A DNA stretch of 19,232 nucleotides, taken from Hyphomicrobiales bacterium. Its GTDB lineage: Bacteria; Pseudomonadota; Alphaproteobacteria; Rhizobiales; Beijerinckiaceae. The stretch spans positions 1 to 19,232 of the forward strand of contig JANYDZ010000236.1 of NCBI GenBank assembly GCA_025363375.1, in the 5' to 3' direction. The notes beneath the pieces are model-generated. The model saw only the letters and a program-made list of their open reading frames with translations. It was not told the origin of the DNA and searched no databases. This document shows, piece after piece, positions 14,323 to 19,232 of the stretch (positions are counted from its first letter, which is position 1; the number at the start of each line of letters is the position of its first letter). Position numbers and translations under genes: made by a program.

Positions 14323-15183
14323 ATGGCCATTGAAACCAGCGAAGCTAAAGACCTGATCTACGCCCTCGGCGGAGCCGGGAAAGTCGCGAACATGACCCAT
14401 GAGGAGCGCGCCGACGCTCTTGAGGATTTCGACATCGCCAGGCTCGACGCCGCCTCCGCCGAAGTGCGCGACATGCGGAAATTTCCGTCTGTCGCCGAGC
14501 TCGACGCGCGCATCGACCAACGCGGCTACCGGCGTGGCGCGGGCTCCATTTTCCGCCATTCGAACTACAGCGAAGTCGTCAAGCCCGGCGTGCCCGAGGG
14601 CAAGGTCAAGCGCCTCCCGAAAATGCCGTCGGCGCCGACTTTGCTGGATTTCTTTGCCCTGCGCATCGGCTCGTCCTCAGCCCATCTGCTGCAAAGCGCC
14701 GCGCTCGCCAGGCGCCGCGGCGCGCCCGAGGAGACGGTGCTCGCCTGCCTGCTGCACGACATCGGCGGCGTTCTCATGAAGTCCGACCACGGCTATTGGG
14801 GCGCGCAGCTCATCGAGCCCTACGTGTCGGAAAAGGTCGTCTTCGCGGTGCGCCAGCATCAGGCCTTGCGCTTTTACGCCGATCCCGAAAGCGGCTACGA
14901 ATATCCCACGCGTTATCTTGAAGCCTTCGGCTTCGACTATGCGCCGCCGCCCTATATCCAGGCGGCATACGACTATACGCGCAATCATCCCTGGTACATG
15001 GAGGCGCGCCTCGTCACCATGAACGACCTCTACACGTTCAACCCGAAGATCAAGATCGACATCGACGACTTCCACGAGATCATCGGCCGCCACTTCAGAC
15101 AGCCGAAGGAAGGCCTCGGCTACGACAATTCGCCGGTGGCGCATATGTGGCGCACCTTGATCAATCCGGACGCGCCGCTTTAG
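14323..15183 (+). CDS. HD-domain protein with diiron-type ligand set
   Basis: A 286-residue HD-domain protein. The metal ligands can be read as His121 (SSAHLLQSA), His145-Asp146 (LLHDIGG), His156 (SDHGYWG), His179 (VRQHQALRF) and Asp235 (TMNDLYTF). Two extra His between the HD pair and the last Asp mark the two-metal subgroup. The 24-residue spacing to HD, and about 23 and 56 for the later steps, resembles the PhnZ/TmpB/MIOX-type mixed-valent diiron oxygenases; the HD-to-His gap (11 against 22 in PhnZ) differs. It could instead be an ordinary HD phosphohydrolase. Residues 1-100 precede the HD fold and are not recognised. The ATG at 14323 has AGGGAG with a seven-base spacer. It follows pdxH by 70 bases and converges on the DUF2147 gene with 12 bases between. 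Confidence 0.75.
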   Translation: MAIETSEAKDLIYALGGAGKVANMTHEERADALEDFDIARLDAASAEVRDMRKFPSVAELDARIDQRGYRRGAGSIFRHSNYSEVVKPGVPEGKVKRLPKMPSAPTLLDFFALRIGSSSAHLLQSAALARRRGAPEETVLACLLHDIGGVLMKSDHGYWGAQLIEPYVSEKVVFAVRQHQALRFYADPESGYEYPTRYLEAFGFDYAPPPYIQAAYDYTRNHPWYMEARLVTMNDLYTFNPKIKIDIDDFHEIIGRHFRQPKEGLGYDNSPVAHMWRTLINPDAPL

Positions 15184-15195
15184 GAAGGGCTCGAT

Positions 15196-15561
15196 TTAAT
15201 TGACGCGCGACCAGCCGACGCTGCGGCAGATCAATCCGCCCAGCACGCAGCCGCTGGTCGTCAGAGTATTGCCCGACAGCGACATCTTGCCCGAATAGGT
15301 TTTGCCGTCTTCGGGATTGAAGGCGTTGCCGCTCCAGCTGTTCGCGCCGCTTTCCTTCATATTGTAGAAAACCCGCTGGCCGACCCTGGAGGGCGTATCG
15401 CCGTCCTTCAGCCAGACAATCGTGCCGCACACCATGTCGCCGCAGGGCGCCATGCGCACGCGCGAATGGCCGTTGTCGCGCAGCCAGACCCCCGCGACGT
15501 CTGCGGCGAGCGCCGGAGCCGCCGATAGCGACAGAACGATTGCATAATGAATGGTGCGCAT
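15196..15561 (-). CDS. Exported DUF2147-family protein
   Basis: A 121-residue secreted protein. The signal peptide (MRTIHYAIVLSLSAAPALA) is cleaved after about residue 19. The mature part is a small beta-rich domain with the DUF2147 pattern: VAGVWLRDNGHSRVRMAPC, CGTIVWLKDG, a W.GNAFNPEDGKTYSGKM stretch, and LTTSGCVLGGLICRSVGW. Four Cys may form two disulfides in the periplasm. The family's biochemical role is not established; it resembles lipocalin-like small periplasmic proteins. The ATG at 15561 has GGAGGAG six bases upstream, a strong site. A longer in-frame reading exists only because the frame stays open through the upstream gene, and it has no signal peptide. Confidence 0.85.
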   Translation of the reverse strand: MRTIHYAIVLSLSAAPALAADVAGVWLRDNGHSRVRMAPCGDMVCGTIVWLKDGDTPSRVGQRVFYNMKESGANSWSGNAFNPEDGKTYSGKMSLSGNTLTTSGCVLGGLICRSVGWSRVN

Positions 15562-15638
15562 GTCCCGCTCCTCCACAGAAGCGTCAGCATAGGCCAGGAC
15601 AGCGCGGGCGGGAAGCGCCGGTTCCCCCGCGTCCGAAA

Positions 15639-15661
15639 GAAACCAGGACTCTTCCTGTTTC
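15639..15661 (-). terminator. Candidate terminator hairpin after the Bug-type binding protein gene
   Basis: An interrupted hairpin: GAAAC (15639-15643) pairs with GTTTC (15657-15661), then a one-base bulge, then AGGA with TCCT around a four-base loop. On the minus strand it ends with GTTTCTTTCGG, a weak T-tract. It lies about 60 bases past the stop of the gene at 15723-16769 and upstream of the DUF2147 gene. As a terminator it is a weak candidate. Confidence 0.3.
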
Positions 15662-15722
15662 AACGCCCGCCGCGCGCGATGGCCCGCGCCTTGCCGCTTC
15701 GCCGAAAACGGCGCGGAATTTT

Positions 15723-16769
15723 TCAGCGCAAATTCTGCTCGATGCCGCCGATAATCTGCGTCAGGCGATCGGCGACGATTTTCGGAGCGGTGGAAATCTC
15801 GCCGACGATTTTCTGCATCTCTTCGCCTGAAACCGGATTGATGTCGAAAGTTTCCTTCGCCGCGGCGTCGAGGAAACCTTTGTCCGTGATCATGCGCCCG
15901 AAAGCCTCGCGCAGCGCCTGCACGCGCTCGCGCGGCACGGCGGGCGACACAAACAAGGGCCGCCCTATGGTCGTCGGCGCGGACAACAACTTCAGCACTT
16001 GTCGGTCCTCGTCGTTCTTCGCCAGATCCATCATCAGCGGCGTGTCCGGCAAATCGGGCGCCTTGGAAAGTCCCATCTGCACGAGCACGTTGATCTTCTT
16101 TTCGGCCAGCCATTGCGGCCGCGTCGATTTCCACGCGCCCCATGCGTTGGAGCCGCGCCCCATGACTTCGCCGCGTTCCATGGCGAGGTTGATGTCGTTG
16201 CCGCCGGGATAGCCCATGATGATCTTGAACTTCGTGCCGATCAGCGCGTTCATCGCCTTGGGATATTGCGAGGACGTGCTGCCGCCGGTGGCGCCGACCG
16301 GCACTTCGCGCTGCTTGGCGTCCTCGATGGTTTTCACGCCGCTGGAAGCCATCACGGCGAGGGTGTTGTTGTCGGCGTTGGGATTGCCGATGTAGTGAAA
16401 TTTGTTCACGTCGAAGGCGACGCCCTTGTCGCCCATGGCCTGCTCGATGGCGAGCGACTGGTCGGCTGTCGCGATGACCGTGCCGTCCTTCGGCCCCACG
16501 CCATAGACCCACCCCGAGGCCACGCGGCTGCCGCCGCCGGGCATGTTGCGCACCACGACCCTGGGTTTTCCGGGAATGAAATCGCCGAGAAACCGCCCGA
16601 CGAGCCGCGCGTAAAGATCATAGGTGCCGCCGGGCGTATAGCCGATGACCAGATCGATGGTCTTGTTGCGGTAGAAGTCCTCGATGGGGTCCGCGTGGGC
16701 GTACAGAGGCGCGCAAGCCGCAAGCCTGAATATGCCGGCTGTAAAAGTGCGCAAAACGAAACGGGTCAT
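15723..16769 (-). CDS. Periplasmic solute-binding protein, Bug/TctC family
   Basis: Substrate-binding component of a tripartite tricarboxylate-type transporter, capturing organic acids in the periplasm. The 348 residues begin with a signal peptide (MTRFVLRTF..., cleaved after AHA near residue 26) and continue as the mature DPIEDFYRNKTIDLVIGYTP. The family features VGYTPGGTYDLYAR-like and VVRNMPGGGSRVA follow, with DGTVIATADQSLAIEQ in domain 1 and GYPGGNDINLAMERGEVMG in the hinge-domain 2 region. Ligands of Bug proteins are usually carboxylates, including aromatic acids. No TctA/TctB membrane genes lie nearby, so it is an orphan receptor, as is common. The ATG at 16769 has GGAGG with a four-base spacer; the longer frame to 16802 adds a non-signal-like tail. 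It diverges from the tannase-family gene. Confidence 0.88.
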   Translation of the reverse strand: MTRFVLRTFTAGIFRLAACAPLYAHADPIEDFYRNKTIDLVIGYTPGGTYDLYARLVGRFLGDFIPGKPRVVVRNMPGGGSRVASGWVYGVGPKDGTVIATADQSLAIEQAMGDKGVAFDVNKFHYIGNPNADNNTLAVMASSGVKTIEDAKQREVPVGATGGSTSSQYPKAMNALIGTKFKIIMGYPGGNDINLAMERGEVMGRGSNAWGAWKSTRPQWLAEKKINVLVQMGLSKAPDLPDTPLMMDLAKNDEDRQVLKLLSAPTTIGRPLFVSPAVPRERVQALREAFGRMITDKGFLDAAAKETFDINPVSGEEMQKIVGEISTAPKIVADRLTQIIGGIEQNLR

Positions 16770-16819
16770 ATCGCCTCCAGCGCGCCTGGCGCCTTTTTCC
16801 AACGTTGCTTTACGTACCG

Positions 16820-16872
16820 GGTCAAGGTTGCGTCAACAAGGCGCGTCCGCCCAAGGCGCGTCCCCCTTGACC
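16820..16872. promoter_or_regulatory. Divergent regulatory region with inverted and direct repeats
   Basis: Between the Bug-type and tannase-family genes, an 8-bp inverted repeat (GGTCAAGG at 16820-16827, CCTTGACC at 16865-16872) flanks two direct copies of AAGGCGCGTCC (16838-16848 and 16853-16863), 15 bases start to start. Each arm supplies a TTGACC -35-like box facing outward to one of the two genes, though no good -10 is seen at 17 bases on either side. The layout suggests a shared operator. Confidence 0.4.
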
Positions 16873-16919
16873 ACCCCGCGGCGCCATCCCATGGTCCCGG
16901 CAAATCACGGGAGGCCCGA

Positions 16920-18464
16920 ATGCTCGTTCATCAAAGACGCCATATCTCTCGGCTCGCGCTCGTTGTGGCCCTCGCGGCGTCTCCGGCGTCGGCGGGCGAG
17001 TTTGTCACCTGCGAGAGTCTCGCCGCCGAAGCGACCCTGCCGCAAACGCGGATCAAATCCTCAAAGGATATTCCCGCCAATCCCGCCGCCGGCCTTCCCG
17101 CCTTTTGCGAAGTGCAGGCGACGATCTCGCCCAACCGCAAATCCAGCATCGGCGTCGTCTATCGCCTGCCGACCGACTGGAACGGCAAGTTCTACGGCGT
17201 CGGCGGCGGCGGCTTTGCGGGCAATGTCGCCTTGCAGGGCGTATCGACGGCGCTGTCGCGCGGCTACGCCACGGGCGGAACGGATATGGGACACCCAAGC
17301 GCCAACGGCCTCGACCCCGCTTTCGCGCTGGAGACGCCGGGCACGCTCAATGAAGACGCAATCATCGATTTTGGCCATCGCGCCACCCATCTGATGACGA
17401 CGGTCGGCAAGCAACTCGCCAGGGAACTCTATGGCCGTTCGGTCGGCAAAGCCTATTTCGAGGGTTGTTCCACCGGCGGGCGGCAGGGCCTCGCGGAAAT
17501 GCAGCGCTATCCCGACGATTACGACGGTGTGATCGCCGGTGCTCCCGTCTACAACGCGCTGGTCTATTCCAACGCCCTTTTCCGCGTGCAGGCCTTCCAT
17601 TCGAAACCCGGCGGCAATCTCGCGCCCGAACACGTGCCGCTGATCAACAAGGCGGTGATGGCGGCCTGCGACGCGAAGGACGGCGTCGCCGACGGCATCC
17701 TCGCCGATCCCCGCCAGTGCAAATGGGAGCCTGTGGAACTGCAATGCAGGGCGGGCGAGACGGCGGGTCCGCAATGCCTGACGCCGACGCAGGTTGAAAC
17801 CGTCAAGAAGGTCTATTCCGGCCTGAAAAGCGCCGACGGCAAATGGCTCGCCATGCCGCTGATGCCGGGCGGCGAAGCCGACTGGGTCGATCGCTCCATT
17901 GGGACAAAAGAGCTGCCGCTCGGCCGCAACGCCGTGCTTGGCGCGCCTTTCGTCTCCCACCTTGTCAAGGCCGATCCGAAATACGATCTCATGAGCTTTG
18001 ATCCGGCAACGGGCGTCGGCGAAATCGAGGCGAGCTTCGCCGGCAGGGAAGTCATTCAGCAGAACGCCGATCTTTCGCGCTATTTTTCGCGCGGCGGCAA
18101 GCTGATCCTCTGGCACGGCTTTAACGACCCGGGCCCCAGCGCGCTCTCCACGATCGCTTATCTGGAGCAGGTGGCGCAGGCGACCGGCGCGGGCGCCGAC
18201 AAGGCGGGCGACACGAGCGCGCGCGCCCGTCTGTTTCTCGCCCCAGGTGTGCTGCATTGCCGCGGCGGCGCGGGACCTGACAGGTTCGACATGCTCGCCG
18301 CCATGGAGAACTGGGCCGAAAAGGGCGTTGCGCCCGAGCAGGTGATCGCCACCAAAGCGGATTCCAGACTCTCGCGGCCCCTGTGCCCCTATCCGCAAAT
18401 GGCGAAATACAAGGGCGCCGGAGACACCAACGAAGCGGCGAATTTTGTTTGCCGGCGGGATTGA
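16920..18464 (+). CDS. Secreted tannase / feruloyl esterase family hydrolase
   Basis: An alpha/beta hydrolase of the tannase family, which cleaves aromatic acid esters such as gallates, ferulates and (in MHETase) mono-hydroxyethyl terephthalate. It has 514 residues. The signal peptide ends ALAASPASA (about residue 25). The catalytic set follows the family CS-D-HC motif: Cys183-Ser184 in EGCSTGG, Asp403 in WHGFNDPG, and His446-Cys447 in VLHCRGG, with the two Cys expected to bridge. The lid-domain calcium site CDAKDGVADGILADP is present. The serine-to-aspartate gap (219 residues) is a little shorter than in MHETase (267). GGGAGG five bases before ATG 16920 fixes the start. The divergent gene encodes a Bug-type binding protein, so an ester-hydrolysis plus acid-uptake pairing is plausible. 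The true ester substrate is unknown. Confidence 0.92.
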   Translation: MLVHQRRHISRLALVVALAASPASAGEFVTCESLAAEATLPQTRIKSSKDIPANPAAGLPAFCEVQATISPNRKSSIGVVYRLPTDWNGKFYGVGGGGFAGNVALQGVSTALSRGYATGGTDMGHPSANGLDPAFALETPGTLNEDAIIDFGHRATHLMTTVGKQLARELYGRSVGKAYFEGCSTGGRQGLAEMQRYPDDYDGVIAGAPVYNALVYSNALFRVQAFHSKPGGNLAPEHVPLINKAVMAACDAKDGVADGILADPRQCKWEPVELQCRAGETAGPQCLTPTQVETVKKVYSGLKSADGKWLAMPLMPGGEADWVDRSIGTKELPLGRNAVLGAPFVSHLVKADPKYDLMSFDPATGVGEIEASFAGREVIQQNADLSRYFSRGGKLILWHGFNDPGPSALSTIAYLEQVAQATGAGADKAGDTSARARLFLAPGVLHCRGGAGPDRFDMLAAMENWAEKGVAPEQVIATKADSRLSRPLCPYPQMAKYKGAGDTNEAANFVCRRD

Positions 18465-18531
18465 GCATGGCGGGCCGTTCTTGAATTTCGCCCGCTTTTG
18501 TCCGGAGCGTAGTCCCGGCAAGTTAAATTCA

Positions 18532-18582
18532 GGCGAAAGTCGCTGATCGGTCAGGAGTCGGTTTCCAACTTTCGCCTTTTTT
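18532..18582 (+). terminator. Rho-independent terminator after the tannase-family gene
   Basis: A perfect 9-bp stem (GGCGAAAGT at 18532-18540, ACTTTCGCC at 18568-18576) is followed at once by TTTTTT (18577-18582). The 27-base loop is large and itself holds CTGA-TCGG-TCAG, so the structure is nested. It lies about 70 bases past the tannase-family stop. The minus strand has no T-run, so it works for plus-strand transcripts only. Confidence 0.8.
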
Positions 18583-18617
18583 GCGTCAAGCGGCTGGCGC
18601 GACGCGCGGCCCCTTGA

Positions 18618-18660
18618 CCCCGCGCCCGTGAACATTGCAAAAGTCCGCTCACGCGCGGGG
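18618..18660 (+). promoter_or_regulatory. Strong hairpin in the ribB upstream region
   Basis: CCCCGCGC (18618-18625) pairs perfectly with GCGCGGGG (18653-18660). After a two-base bulge, GTGA (18628-18631) pairs with TCAC (18649-18652), giving 12 pairs around a 17-base loop. It lies about 54 bases before the ribB start, so it is likely in the leader. The FMN-riboswitch (RFN) consensus blocks are not recognisable here. Confidence 0.4.
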
Positions 18661-18713
18661 CCCTTTCGCCGCCCGCCAACGCCGCCAGCATCGCGGCCCG
18701 GGATGCTTTTTAT

Positions 18714-19232
18714 ATGTCGCCAGCAACCGCCAGCTTTCTGTCTTCGATCGAGGACGTGATCGAGGATGCCCGGCAGGGGCGGATGTTCATTCTCGTCGAT
18801 GACGAAGGCCGCGAGAACGAGGGCGACCTGGTCATGCCCGCCGTCAAGGCCGACGCCGCCGCCATCAATTTCATGGCCAAGCACGGGCGCGGCCTGATTT
18901 GCCTTTCCATCACCAGGGCGCGCGCCGACCATCTCGGCCTGCAGCTAATGACGCGGAAAAATCAGGCCCAGCACCAGACCGCCTTCACCGTCTCGATCGA
19001 AGCGGCCGAAGGCGTCACCACCGGCATTTCCGCCGCCGACCGCGCCCATACGATCGCGGTGGCCATCGGCGGCAATCGCGGCCCCGCCGACATCGTCTCG
19101 CCGGGACACGTCTTCCCGCTGATCGCGCAGGACGGCGGCGTCATGGTTCGCGCCGGCCATACGGAAGCCGCCGTCGACGTGTCGCGCCTCGCCGGCCTCG
19201 ATCCCTCCGGCGTCATCTGCGAAATCATGAAC
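18714..19232 (+). CDS. ribB: 3,4-dihydroxy-2-butanone 4-phosphate synthase (RibB), C-terminus cut by window edge
   Basis: Makes the four-carbon precursor of riboflavin from ribulose 5-phosphate. The 173 visible residues begin MSPATASFLSSIEDVIEDAR and contain the metal/phosphate-binding DDEGRENEGDL near 29-39, HGRGLICLSITRARADHLGL, then GVTTGISAADRAHTI and PGHVFPLIAQDGGVMVRAGHTEA split along the active site. All catalytic blocks of the RibB domain are seen; the frame is still open at the right edge. Whether it is a lone RibB or a RibBA fusion with a GTP cyclohydrolase II-like half cannot be told. The ATG at 18714 has only a weak ribosome site. The upstream region holds a strong hairpin but no recognisable FMN riboswitch. 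Confidence 0.93.
   Translation, partial: MSPATASFLSSIEDVIEDARQGRMFILVDDEGRENEGDLVMPAVKADAAAINFMAKHGRGLICLSITRARADHLGLQLMTRKNQAQHQTAFTVSIEAAEGVTTGISAADRAHTIAVAIGGNRGPADIVSPGHVFPLIAQDGGVMVRAGHTEAAVDVSRLAGLDPSGVICEIMN

Noticed and set aside
17061..18932. Open frame of 623 codons on the minus strand across the tannase-family gene and ribB start
   Set aside because: It crosses a strong terminator and two real genes on the other strand; shadow of GC-rich codon bias.

Overview
The window is high-GC bacterial chromosome that reads as an alphaproteobacterium, most likely Rhizobiales (Hyphomicrobiales; a Beijerinckiaceae- or Methylocystaceae-like lineage is possible but not proven). The basis is the rpsA-sppA gene pair on one strand, a six-S1-domain ribosomal protein S1, a fused NADH-dehydrogenase-like/SelD protein, a 17-kDa-antigen-type lipoprotein next to pdxH, and the GC-biased codon use. 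Seventeen protein genes are supported; two run off the ends. I saw no tRNA, rRNA, insertion sequence, CRISPR array or phage gene. Almost all DNA is coding; the only gene-free stretch over 300 bases is 2862-3194.

Layout. 1-2861 (minus): rpsA and then sppA (the latter cut by the left edge), separated by a hairpin and a candidate terminator. 3195-5696 (plus): an NRPS-like protein with condensation, carrier and thioesterase domains but no adenylation domain. 5706-6464 (minus): a glutathione S-transferase family protein. 6544-9492 (plus): the NDH-SelD fusion and pyrE. 9499-10314 (minus): a membrane-anchored SPOR-domain protein. 10511-11633 (minus): a pterin carbinolamine dehydratase and an arylmalonate-decarboxylase-like protein in one operon, divergent from an acyl-CoA dehydrogenase (11751-12950, plus). 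13118-13591 (minus): a small lipoprotein whose start codon overlaps that of the divergent pdxH (13590-14252, plus). 14323-15183 (plus): an HD-domain protein with a diiron-type ligand set. 15196-15561 (minus): an exported DUF2147 protein. 15723-16769 (minus) and 16920-18464 (plus): a Bug/TctC-type periplasmic binding protein divergent from a secreted tannase/feruloyl-esterase family enzyme. 18714 to the right edge (plus): ribB.

How they fit together. Housekeeping genes (translation, pyrimidine, PLP and riboflavin synthesis) alternate with accessory metabolism. The most unusual items are the adenylation-less C-PCP-TE protein with an altered condensation-domain histidine motif, the arylmalonate-decarboxylase-like enzyme that keeps the Gly/Cys signature of true decarboxylases, the HD protein with PhnZ-like ligand spacing, and the tannase/Bug divergon with an organised repeat region between the two genes. 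These are readings of the sequence by eye; no database search was run.
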